A stretch of DNA of 64,000 bases from Pelomyxa schiedti (Eukaryota > Evosea > Pelobiontida > Pelomyxidae): NCBI GenBank assembly GCA_020536535.1, contig JAHLWZ010000626.1, positions 33,970 through 97,969 on the forward strand. Direction: 5' to 3'. Position numbers and translations under genes: made by a program. The notes under the pieces are model-generated. The model saw nothing but the letters and a program-made list of their open reading frames with translations. It had not been told where the DNA came from and made no database searches. The number at the start of each line of letters is the position of its first letter. The first letter of the stretch is position 1. Below are positions 34,391 through 45,524 of this stretch, piece by piece.

Positions 34391-35057
34391 TCATACAAAG
34401 GAGGCAACTTGGATGAACCCCAAGTAAGAGGGTTGAAAGGACTGAGCCTTTTCCAGGGAGTCACTCTGACTACGAATGTGTTCAAGAGCAGCCAGAGCGG
34501 AAATAGGTTGATGAGCTAGTAGAATGTGTATTCCGGCTTCATGACCTGCCAGAAAGAATTCCGACCTCAGATGGATTCGGATTTGTGATAGTACAGCTCT
34601 GAGAATCCCAAAGATTGTGGCACTTGGAGCAGACCCAGCCATGGCGCTGGTAGAAGACTCGCTTGCCGCAGTGAGAAAGATTATGGGAATCCGAGGCCTC
34701 CTTCTTGTCGCTGGCTTCTTCAACTTCAGGAAGTGCGGGAGAAGGAGCAGAAATTGAAGCGGCTTGTGGGACCGGCTCGGTTTTTCTCGGCTCCCAAGGG
34801 GCATAACACTTGGAACAAACCCATCCATGGCGATTGTAGAAAACCTGTGAAAGCAAAGGTTAGAAATGCTACGAATATATGTTTCAAAAACAAAAAAAAC
34901 AAAAAAACAGGACGGGATGTGATACCTTCTTGCCAATATGGGTGGTTCCGCAACATCCAATTTTCTTGGCCTTCGAGGGAGACTTGGACTTTACAGCCAT
35001 GTAGGCGTTGGTGTTGTTTCCCTCAATGATGTTGACAAGTCGTTGAATCATTTCCAT
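34391..35057 (-). CDS. Small protein with two GWVCSKC zinc-finger-like repeats
   Basis: Three exons (35057-34926, 34844-34595, 34545-34391) join in phase to give 178 aa. The core is a duplicated unit: CC-x6-GKKVFYNRHGWVCSKC followed by an aromatic APW, and about 50 residues later HCGKRVFYQRHGWVCSKC followed by NLW. Each unit offers one or two upstream Cys or His and a closing CX2C pair, so it probably binds one zinc ion. A Pro/Glu/Lys-rich linker separates them, and an alpha-helical tail (LLAHQPISALAALEHI) follows. I do not recognise the family and assign no function. The start (MEMIQRLVNII) is the first in-frame Met. The gene is divergent from the UPF1-like helicase. Confidence 0.75.
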
Positions 35058-35510
35058 TTGTTTTTGTTTGAGTTTGCTTTTGTTTGTTGTCGCTCGAGTT
35101 GTTGCTTGCTGTTGTTTGTTTCTTGGGTTTTTATTTATTTGTGTTTTGTTACAGAAGATCGGCTTTGCTTAAAAAGCCCCTAACGCCATCTTCTATCTTC
35201 GATGGAAGCTTCTACTCTGGATGGAAGCTTCCATCGGTCGCTCGGGTTAGCCGAAGTCTATCTGAACAAGGAAATAAACACCTATGCAGATGTTTCGTCA
35301 CTTCCGCATGTTCCAAGACTCGAGTACAGCTGTACCGACACCTAGATCCCAGAATCCGATTCCAAGCCTTCTCTCTTCTACCCCCACGCTATCTTCTTTT
35401 CCTTCTCTCTCGGGACTAGTCAGACCCAGCCTTCTTCGTTCCTCTATCAGATCTCTTCAGGAAATTGTGATTGGTTGTGCAATTTCACAATACTGCGAAG
35501 TAAGGGAGTG
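35058..35510. promoter_or_regulatory. Divergent promoter region with a GATGGAAGCTTCCATC palindrome
   Basis: These 453 bp separate the start codons of the two-finger protein (-) and the helicase (+). A perfect 16-bp palindrome sits at 35220-35235. Its left half occurs once more at 35201-35211, so the element is partly duplicated. T-rich and CT-rich stretches follow toward the helicase. A regulatory role is inferred from position and symmetry only. Confidence 0.4.
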
Positions 35511-38500
35511 ATGCGGCGTATACCACACAAGACTGTGCCGGTGCCAACCAGGCGTGACATCGATGCAGAATGTCAAGCAATGTTGAACGTGGTTAATCAG
35601 AACACTGCCGATCGGGCGGCCGTGCACCAAGTTTGCCTTTTCTACTGCCCTCCCCCCCTTTTTTTTTTTTTGTTGTTTTTTTTTCCCCCCTCTCAGTTGT
35701 GCACAACGTGATTTCTTCTTCGTGGTGCCGTTGTTTGGAACAAAACAAATGCATCCGTGTAAATAATAGCGTGATAGGACGCTTTGACCAAAAAAGGACC
35801 ACCAACAATCATCACCAAAAGGTCTGCAAATGACAAGAAGGTAAGGTTTTTTTCTTCCCCTCTGCCCTTTGCCAAACAAATTAGGTATACTTCGATAAGT
35901 GGTACAATGCCGTGAAAGTGGAACAAGATGCTGAAAACAAGGAAGCCTTAGCAAGGACCACAACTTGGTCGGAGGCAAAACTGAGGCAGTAAGTGACGCA
36001 AGATGGAATGGCAGTGACCAATTCTTTTTTTCTCAAAGTGAAGGATTTACTTTATTTGATATGATTGCTGAGCGAGGTGGCACACTGTATTCATCTGACT
36101 TGATCAAATTTCGGCATACCCAGTTCCCTCGGCTCCCGTTTCACCGATTCCACCATGTATTCATCCTTTGTTTGTGCAAATAGCCATACCAGAGCCCAAC
36201 CTAAATTTCCATTAAAAGGGTGACTCTATTGTAGTCAGTCGGACTGCCCCCCATAAAGATTGCTTCTTTGAACTCAGTGTCCTTGACAGACACCCTGACT
36301 GCCTTATGTGCATGTGCATACATCCACCCCCAACTTTGTTTGAAGGGCTCCTGGTATCTAGATATCTCCAATATGACTTGCTTATCGTTGAAGAGATTGG
36401 ACATTGGAAGTGATAATGTGACGGTGGGAAGAACATTGAGTGCCTTGTCGAAGTTCACTTCCCAGCCCATTCCAAATTCTTTGCAGGATAGAGTTCTGCA
36501 AACAAGTGGTGTTGGTTTGCCTTCAGCCACAATTCAATCCCCAATAGCACCTTTCTTCCTGGGGTCACAAGTTCCCTTGTCTCAGCTTGCCTCAAGACCC
36601 CCTGTGCGTAACCTCCTTTTCTTCTATTTCTAAAATCCATGAAGCCCGAAAAGCTGATGTGTCACTATTCAAAACCTCTACCTGCAGATTTTGATACATG
36701 GAAGATGAACCCCAGTCAAAGGAGTGCTTTACTTAAAGTGATAAACAGGTTACTACTTTTAGGAGGCCAATGTCCTTAGAATCCTTCAGATCTTTGAGTC
36801 TTATCAAAGGACCTCCTGGCACAGGAAAAACCCAGACCGCCATTCATCTTTTGAGGCTCTTGGTTCATTATTTCAAGAATGTGGGAATAACATTACTAGC
36901 AACAGCCTATACGAATGTATGCCCTATGTTTTTTTTTTTTTCCTTGAGTGAATGTTTCCATAAGGTGGGTACAGATAACCTTCTTGAAGGACTGATCAAT
37001 GCTCACAGTGTGTCAATAATGCAAATGATACATTTCCCCTCACCTTTAAAAGTAAAAGCCTTGAGAATTGGCTCTCCATGTAAGGTCAGGGACCACCTGC
37101 GCTCAGCAACAGTTGAAGCTCAGCTTGAGCAGCACCCTATTATTCAAGTACTATTCTCCATTCCTATTGGTTTTCACAGTTGAAAAGAAATTAAGAAGTC
37201 AAGGGAAGCCGATCCCCAAAGATGTCGAACGCAATATCAATAAATCTGTTATATATGTGAGTCTCTTCCATTTTTTTATATTCTAAATCTAGTGTGTTAG
37301 AATGCCGAAGTGATTTGTGCTACTTGCATTGGAGCTGGTTCCCAATTTTTGGATGATCTTTACTTTCCAGTTGTGGTTTTAGATGGTTTGTATCGGGGCA
37401 TTTCTTCTTCACTTATACTAGGCAGAAAGCACACAGTCCACTGAAGTATCAGCACTATGCGCTCTATCAAAGGGATGCTCTCAATTAGTTTTACTGGGTG
37501 ATGACAATCAACTGGGCCCTACAGTATTAACTTCGAACCCTGAAGCAAGTTAGTCCTTCTTCCCCTAATATATATGACTTTAAATCAGATGCCCTTCTTA
37601 GTCGAAGTGCTTTCCAACGCTTTGTGGAAAGTGGCATAGAACCTTATCTGTTAAATACCCAGTATCGAATGCATCCTGGCATATCAGAGTGGCCATCCAT
37701 TCATTTCTATGAAGGAAAGATGATAAACGGAGTCTCTGAAGCAGACAGGCCACCAGCACGAGGTTGTCCCACTCTGTAACATTGCTTTTATTTAACTCAA
37801 GTTAAAGGTTTCCCTTGGCCAAATGCAGGAATACCTGTTGCATTTATACCCATGTTCACACCTGAGACTGACACTGGTGAGGGTAGCAAGTCAAACGCTG
37901 ATGAAGCCATTTGTGTCTCTACCGTATTTATCCACAGAAATTTTCTTCGTAGAATTTATTGTGCTTGAGATTGTGGCCAAGTTTGCAGATGCCCGTGTAC
38001 CCTTACATGATATTGGATTAGTCACACCATATTTGGGTCAAGTCCGTCTTATAGGCGATAGACTGAGTAAACTTGGTTTTGAGCACACCTCCATTACTGA
38101 GACTGACGAATACCTGGAACTTAATAACACCATTACTGTTCACACAGTAGATGCGTTCCAAGGGAGAGAAAAGGTTTGGTGCAAATAAATGACCCTCTGT
38201 AACCTCGCTTTAGGAAATAATCATTTTCTCGGCTGTACGATCCAATCCAGAGAAGAACGTTGGATTTCTTCGTGATTGGAGAAGGATGAATGTGGCCCTG
38301 GTAATATCATACATTTAGTGGTGTACTTATTTGTACAAAGACCAGACCAAGATGTGGCCTTATTGTTGTTGGCAATCCCTTAACTTTAGACCAAGACCCA
38401 GTTATATTTCGCATTTCCTTTAAAATTTAACATGCATGTAGCATTGGCACAGTTGGCTTGAGTGGATACATGCAAAAAACCTTGTTTTTAATAATTGGGA

Positions 38501-39289
38501 CTTCTTGCAGAAGACTTTAAGAATGCCACCTCCATGTTCAACCTCAACCTCAACCTCCCACAGTAACACTCAACCAATTCAGTCTACACATTCTGTAAGA
38601 CATAAAACGACCAAGCCACCATTTTCTCCACATAGTCCCGAGGATTTACATCCTCCCTTGATTAACTTGGACGTTTCTCCAACCCCGTCCACTGAACTCA
38701 GACCCATTGTGTGTGGTCCACGATCTCCCTCTCCAGTGCATACAAACGAAAACACTCCTCCGCCTCCCACTGACCAATATCCACTTTCATCTCTTCCAAG
38801 TGCGCTCCCAGAAGCAGTCAATTCAGATGAACCCTGTTCCTTGTCATCTCTATCAAATGGATGCCCTCCCCCTTCAAAGGAACGCACCTCGCCTCCTTAT
38901 GTTCCTGATTCTCCCTCCCCTCCAACTGACCTTACACCAATTACACTGACTCCGCCTTCTTCAAACACCTGCAGTGCGCCTATGCCTACCACCCACACCA
39001 GCTCAGCTAACATGCCGCCACCACACCTGCCCTTAGCATCACCATACCGGTACATATCCCACACACCACTACAGCAGCACTCGCTGCCCTCCTACCAACA
39101 GCTCCCATCACCCAACATCGAGCCTCATCCATTCCGTTCCTTCATACCTTATGACACCCTCCGGCCTCCTGGAATTCCATCAGCACAGCCACCACTGCCA
39201 GTACCACTGCCACTGCCACTGCCACTCCCAGTGCCACTCCCAGTGCCACGACCACCGCCACTACTACCACTGCCACTGCCACTGCCACT

Positions 39290-39345
<56 letters not shown>

Positions 39346-39467
39346 CACCAAACCATCAACAACGGACCAGCCTTCCCATCAAGAGGTCAACACCTCCATC
39401 CAGCGCCATGCAACAGCAGACATCAACCAAGAAGCACCGGAACCATCACCACCACCATCACTCCTGA
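35511..39467 (+). CDS. UPF1/IGHMBP2-like superfamily 1 RNA/DNA helicase
   Basis: The N-terminal exons ([48 protein letters not shown]) lead into a beta-barrel-like region as in IGHMBP2/UPF1. The helicase core has all the SF1 motifs: I, GPPGTGKT near 36797; II, VVVLDESTQSTE with DES split by a 40-nt intron near 37385-37430; [13 protein letters not shown] near 37490; [13 protein letters not shown] near 37655; [11 protein letters not shown] near 38150-38215; VI, RRMNVAL-TR near 38280-38345. DEST rather than DEAA points to the UPF1 subgroup. No CH-type zinc domain is visible, so a core NMD role is not certain. The last exon is a 320-residue Pro/Ser-rich tail with Leu-Pro repeats, a run of about 18 Gln and a terminal HHHHHHS. 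Intron borders in 36000-36800 are only partly resolved. Confidence 0.85.
39187..39345 (+). repeat. Simple repeats in the helicase 3' exon (CACTGC/CACTCC and CAACAG units)
   Basis: Roughly 39187-39290 is built from six-base units of the CCACTG type encoding alternating Leu/Val-Pro. From 39288 to 39345 it turns into uninterrupted CAACAG units encoding Gln. Both keep the reading frame, since their units are multiples of three, so length changes would alter the protein without breaking it. Confidence 0.85.
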
Positions 39468-39967
39468 CCTGGGGCAAATTATTGATTTCACTGAGCTCAA
39501 GCAGCTTCCATAGTGTCTCTCCCCATGAAAAATGGATGGGAACCCCAACAAACGAGTGCCTTGAAGAAAAGCCTCGTGGATGAAGACACTTGGTGAAATT
39601 GTGCAAAATTGAATATAGTGGAACTTGCTTCCTTGTCCACCTGTGCCAATTTATTTTTTGTATTTTCTGTTTCTGATCTCCAGCAGAGAAAAAACAATTA
39701 AAAAGAGCTGATACTGGTGGGCCCCTCTGAGCTCCCCCCCCCCAGAGTCTCTGAGGCGATTATGAAAGAGAGTACAACCCAGTTTTTGTTGAAGCACCGT
39801 TTGCAAAGCGCCTCAGAATTAGTCTCTCCCCTGATCCTCAAGTTAATGAGGACGCAAGGAAAAGCGGCTCAGAAGATAAACTCCTAAACCCAACGATCAA
39901 CCACAGTTTCGCCCGCATTGACAAGAATGGGCGTTGCAAAACAACAAGGGAACAAAAAAAACAAACG
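39468..39967. other. 500-bp spacer between helicase and papain-like genes
   Basis: No coding signal on either strand. It contains a CCCCCCCC run at about 39736-39743 and an A-rich stretch just before the downstream ATG. Presumably helicase 3' UTR plus the papain-like gene promoter. Confidence 0.45.
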
Positions 39968-41323
39968 ATGAGAGCGAGTCCAGTGTGTTGTTTGCTGCTT
40001 GTAGTAGCTTGGAGTGTGGGGCTCTGCTCGTGCAACTTGCTCCCCGCCTTTGGCAAGTGGATGGCCGAGAACGGGAAAAGCTATTCCTCGCCGGGCGAAC
40101 AGCGCCACCGGTTCGACACGTGGAGGAGGAACCTGGCCATTGTGACACAGTTCAACTTTGAAGGCGGCCACACATACAAGCTCGGAATGAACCGGTTCGC
40201 CGACCTGACCAACGAGGAGTTTGTGAGCCAGTACCTTGCGCCAATGCCAAACTCGTCCGCCAGTAATTGGAGGACACGCGGCGACGTTTCGGAAGCTGCG
40301 GTTGGCGCACCGGAATCGATAGTTGCTGTTGACTGGAGGTCTCTTGGCGCTGTCACGCCGGTCAAGGATCAAGGTTCTTGCCTGTGTTGCGCTTGCTTTC
40401 CCAAGTGTAGTTAGTATTCACTTGTTGTATTTAAGGGGAGTGCAGTAGCTATTGGGCCTTTTCCGCAATCGGGGCCTTGGAAGGGTGCCACGAAATAGCC
40501 ACTAAGTCTCTTCTGTCCCTCTCTGAACAGCAGCTCATTGACTGTGCTTTTGTTACGTATGGTAACAAGGGGTGCAATGGGGGGCTACCAGCCAACGGTT
40601 TCAACTACGTTATTGATTACTGGTCTGAACTTGAAACAGCATACCCGTACACAGAATCCAAAAGCACTTGCTTGTATGTACTCCTTTGTAGCTTTCATTC
40701 TAATATCAGTCCATCGGTATACCTGAAGGGCAAAAGACACCCTCAATAGTGCTGACTGCACAGGATACACAGCGACCTCCTCCGGTTCGGAGGTTGCTCT
40801 GCAATATGCAGTACAAAAAACTCCCGTGTCAGTTTCCATCGATGCAAGTGGTGTTGGTTTCCAGTATGTACATCTGCCTAAGAGAAAAACTAAGAAACCA
40901 CCAGATTCTATAAGAGCGGGATATATTGCCCATCTAGTGTAATTCTCCTTTCAAATAGTATTTATAAGTAACAAGCCTCAGTGTTCCACATCAACATTGA
41001 ACCATGCAGCTGTGATTGTTGGAATGAATAGCGATTCTACAGGAGATTATTATATTGTAAAGTGCGTTAATTTACACCTAATTGAAACTATGCTACAATG
41101 GTAATTTTCGTTTTGCAGAAATTCATGGGGAACTAGTTGGGGCATACAGTAAGTTCCATTTAATGCATTTAAATAAGTAGCAATGATAACATCATAAAGG
41201 GGATACATCTGGATGTGTGCAAACAAAAACAAGTAAGTTTTTTTTTTTCTGCATGCATTGACTTATGTATGCAGTAACTGCGGCATTGCCACACAGGCTG
41301 TGTACCCCACTGGTTGCAAGTGA
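39968..41323 (+). CDS. Papain-family (C1A) protein with Tyr at the catalytic Cys position
   Basis: Signal peptide MRASPVCCLLLVVAWSVGLC, then an I29 inhibitor prodomain (FGKWMAENGKSY ... YKLGMNRFADLTNEEF), then a mature domain starting near VDWRSLGAVTPVKDQG. The exon join at 40373/40436 (62-nt intron, GTTCTT...TTTAAG) is in phase and gives DQGECSSYWAFSAIGALEG. The family reads QGSCGSCWAFS, so the nucleophile Cys25 is Tyr (TAT at 40450-40452). The oxyanion Gln, the His in LNHAAVIVG near 41005 and the Asn in NSWG near 41122 remain. The Cys pairs seen in active cathepsins are mostly kept. Any splice solution keeps TAT directly before TGGGCC, so the substitution does not depend on the model. The protein should be secreted or lysosomal but proteolytically dead. 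The product ends VYPTGCK. Confidence 0.88.
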
Positions 41324-41698
41324 GATAGTGAGATCTTCCAAACATCTTTCTTCTCCAATTTATAACATACCATATAAAAAAAATAATTACAACGCCACAC
41401 TTTGACGCCGGAAATTTCCTGTTAGTAACACAGACACAATCACAATCACAATCACGTCTCCCGTTTCACCCATTTCATACCATTCGTTTCAGTCAATTGG
41501 TCCACAACAATTTTCCCTCTCTCTTTCGGTCATTTCACTCCGTTCCCCGTTTGTAGATGTTTTTCCGAAAAAACCCATCACAAACTGAACAAGCCTTGAA
41601 CATGAAGAAACGGTGAAGAAACAAAACACAAAAAAACGGCAAGTCTGGGGTGTGTCTAGAACACACGAACAAAAACAAAAAAACAGACAAATAAAGAA
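41324..41698. other. 375-bp spacer upstream of the surface-protein gene
   Basis: No gene seen. It holds a short tandem repeat ACAATC (three units near 41430-41450) and an A-rich stretch before the ATG at 41699. Probably the 3' UTR of the papain-like gene and the promoter of the next. Confidence 0.4.
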
Positions 41699-44600
41699 AT
41701 GGGGCGGTCGTTGTTTCTTACAGCGTCGTTGCTGGCTGCCTCTTTTCTTTATTGTTAGTACTTACTCGCAATTATCTAACACTAACCACAATCAAAAAAA
41801 AAAAAAAAAAAAGGCGCGTACGCAGTGAGTACCTTCAATGGGTATTTTGGAAACTCGTTCACAAATGAGCTGTTCCAGTTCAACGACCCTTACGTGCGGG
41901 AATACACTCACATTTGTGACATTTCATATTGGGACACTTTCTATTCGGGTTTGTTTCTTTTTGAAAACATTCTCCCTTATGTCTGCACTCTCACTTTAGC
42001 TGATTTCGTCAATGGCGTTACGGACTGGATGTATGGGATCGACTACGAAACAATGGCTCTATACAGACTAAACACCACCGACTGTTCGCTACATTTTATT
42101 GGATACACTGGACTGACTTATCAGTCGTATTATACAGCGGGCCTCTCCTGGTCTACAACAGTCAACGCCATGCTTGGTGCTTTCACTACCCGTGATGCTT
42201 CATACTTATATACAATTGACCTTAACACTGGTACCGCCACGTACCTGACTGAAATCGTTGGGGCCTCTGAAGTTTCAGATATTGCAGCAACTCCATCTGG
42301 TTTGATATACGCTTTTGACGCAGCAAGTGGAAGCTTCTTTTGGGTGGATTCAAGTACTCTTGTCAGTGGCGAACTTGGGCCTTCCGGACTCAACACCTAT
42401 GGAGAAGGGATGAGCTATGATCCGTGCACCGATACCGTGTATTTTGCCACTTACAATACGGATACATGGGAAACGGAGTTCCGGGTTCTTGACATCTCTG
42501 ACGGCACAACAACAATCAATGGTATTCTGTATTTTGTTAATGAGTGCGATTTCCTCATGTTCCAATCTCAGTGTGGTAAGCAATCACACCTGTTTTTTAT
42601 CTTCTAATTTTTTTTTCTATAAACCCTTGTAGTTGATGTGGACGACCCCATCATTGGTTTGTTTGAAAACACGTATTCTGATTTTTAACGTTCTCTTGCA
42701 GGAACGGACCCCCTGGCCTGCGACACGGCACTGGAAATCACTTCTCTACCTAGCAGTAATTTTGGCGATACAACAACTGCTACTTCTGGTTTAGTATCCT
42801 GCTACGGATTAAACGCACTAGGTTGGACATGTACAATAAAGGCCAATCTGATTTTTTTAATTTTTTAGGAGTTCTGTACCGTTACACTGCCTTGACTGAT
42901 ACTTACCTCAGAGCTGAAACCTGCCAAGGATCCTCTTTTGACACCACCCTAGTTGTGTTCACTGATTGTGTAGCATCTGGTCAAATTGACGATTGTGTGA
43001 CCTCTGGGGAGGATGAATGTGATCTTCAATCTGTAGCAACCTGGATGGGTTATGCTGGGACTTCTTACTGGATATTTGTGTCTGGCTGGTATGAAACCGG
43101 CACCTTCAACCTCACTGTGTTAGGTCTTTTTCTAAGATTGTAATTAAGTTGACCAGTTCCAAAGAAATGCCCCAGAGACTGCAGTGCAGTACTGCCCAGG
43201 AGGTATTGTCTCTACCCTTCGAGGTCTTCTGGGAGGATGTAGATGTTCCAACACAATACGTATCCTGTTTCGATACTGAGTACCCTGGTGAGTTTACTTT
43301 CCAAAATCCGTCTCACTAAAAAGGAAAAAGGAGTGCTCTTTATGTACATGCCCGATATCACTGGTAATTACAGGGCTTCTACATGCGACGAAGACACAGG
43401 TTTTGACACATCTATCTACGTTATGTCAGAATGCGATGCATCTGGAGATATCTTTGGTTGTGAAACTGCCGCCACTAGTGCATGTGATTCTGATGAATAC
43501 GGGATTAACATTGAATGGTTTGGCTATGCTGGAGTTACATATTACATACTGGTAACGGGTGAGGATTTTGGGCCATTTGAGTTGACAATTGAAGGCAATA
43601 GCTAAAATCTGTATTCCCATTTAGTTCTTAGTATCCCTTTACAGAAGGAAGTAATGTGGACTGCTCTTCGGCCATCATTTCTAGTGATATGTTTATTTAC
43701 TCCTCCACTCTTGAAGGTGCCCCTTCAGTATGGTTGGATTGCGTTGGTTTTTGGGCAGAAGGTGAGAACTTCTAAATTTGTTATCTTTCCAACTGGCACC
43801 AATATCTTTTAGGGGTTCTCTTTTCCTACACACCTACAACTTCTGGCCCAGCCGTAGTTGATACTTGTGGCTCAGATGCTGACACCCAAATTTATGTTTT
43901 TAGTGGTTGTAACTCTGACGGGAGCTCTGATATCTGTCTTGGGTATGATGATGACTCTTGTGACATTGGCGAAGGATCTACAGTAACGTGGAACGTACTC
44001 GCGGGAACAACTGACTATATACTAGTCACAGGGGCTTACTACTATTCTATGGACTTCGTTCTTCATCTTGCAGGTACCCAATTTACCAACCATTGATATT
44101 TCTTTAACCCCACTCCCAGGGCCAGTACCAGTACCACCTTCTTCGGAAAGCGATTTTGGTGGATATGTCATCGATACTTACAACAATGCTGTTCTACAGT
44201 TTACATCCACTACTTCTCTGGTAACTGTGTGCTACTTTGATGAGTTTGTCAGTATTGGTGCCGGGGATTTTGCATATGGTGACAGTGATGTGATGTATGT
44301 GTATGATATTTGGAATTCCTTCTACAAGCTGCATGTCCCCAGCTGTACGCTCGACAATGTTGCATGGTACGCAGAGGGCGACTATGTTTATGGGATGGCC
44401 TGGAGCGACGGTGATGGAAAAATGTATGCCGTGGGTACTGACAGCTATGATACATTCCTCTACACTGTAAATTTGGATGACGGCACCCTGAACTATATTT
44501 CGACTGTAATTGTCCCCATTTTTTGATCGTATTCAAGAAAACCAAAGATCACTGGTTATGCTCTGGTTGATATTGCAGCATCATCATATTACCTTTATGG

Positions 44601-45253
44601 ATATGACATTTCAAATCGCTACTTCATTAGCCTTGACGTTTTTGACGACTTTTATGTTGAAATTATAAGCCTAATCGATCAGTCCCAGTGGTACACCATG
44701 GCCTATGATCTTTGCTCCTATACTCTCTACACCCTTGCAGAACTCGATGAGGGTGAGTACGCACTGGCTACAGTGGATACATGGGATGGCTTTTCAATGA
44801 CCATGGCAACCTTTACCACAGACTCGTACTTCACTGGATTTGCCATTGGCGGCTGCAGCATGCAAGGTTTTACAGCACATCCATTCTACATCTCTATCCC
44901 ACTCAATTCTTGCTGCAGAACCACCCGATGATGGACTATCAGGGGCCGCCGTGGGAATTCTAGTGGGCCTCGGGGTTGCGGGAGGAGTGGGAGCGGCGGT
45001 TGCCGTGGGAGCCTGCTGGGTCACCAAGCGGAAGCGCATGCACAAGCCCACTGACCCGCAGCACTTTGAATCCGCCGAGCTGGAAACAGCAGTGCCGGTA
45101 GTACCCCCTCCCAGCAACACAGAAGATACAGCAAACGCAACAGCGGCTGTGTCAGGGACACCCTATGCAACCCCATATCCACCAACCGGAATCAACACAG
45201 CACCTGGCTCTGAGGTCCCTGTATATGTCAGCTCCAACTCGCAGTATTCATAA
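41699..45253 (+). CDS. Single-pass surface protein: two propeller-like domains around three Cys-rich repeats
   Basis: A short first exon encodes a signal peptide (MGRSLFLTASLLAASFLY) and joins through an intron with a GTTAGT donor and a 19-nt A-run to the exon at 41818. The first ectodomain (41820-42600) has repeated GIDYETMALYRLNTTD / LYTIDLNTGTATYL strands typical of beta-propellers. Three similar modules follow (about 42705-43130, 43200-43605 and 43640-44080), each with a CxxxxFDTxLxVFxxC core, a C...DEC pair and an aromatic A-G-T/V-x-Y-x-I/L-V-G strand, resembling pre-peptidase C-terminal (PPC) domains. A second propeller-like region (44110-44870) has YGMAWSDGDGKMYAV. One Gly/Val-rich membrane helix (44938-45025) is followed by a basic stop-transfer KRKR and a Pro/Thr-rich 70-residue tail. 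The role is unknown; the layout suggests a binding or adhesion receptor. Confidence 0.75.
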
Positions 45254-45524
45254 GTGTGAACGGATTCTGCTGCACAAAAAAAAAACCAATGCTCCATGCG
45301 GGGTTGGAACCCCGGGCCACAACCCTTTCTTGTGTTTTGAGCTCGTTTTGGGTGCCGTGCATTTCAAGAATTTCACTTGGTTCTTTGATTGCCAAGGTGC
45401 CAAAGGGGAAAATTGTTAGACAGGAACCACACAAAATTCAGAAAACAAAAAAAACCGACAGTGTCCCGCTGCTTGGTCGCAACAAAGCCGAGATCTGCTG
45501 CGTTCGTAACACAAGGCACACGCG

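Noticed and set aside
45285-45325. GGGGTTGGAACCCCGGGCC, resembling a tRNA T-arm
   Set aside because: On neither strand is there a matching 7-bp acceptor partner, D-arm or anticodon arm at the right distance, and the T-loop lacks the usual TTCRA pattern.
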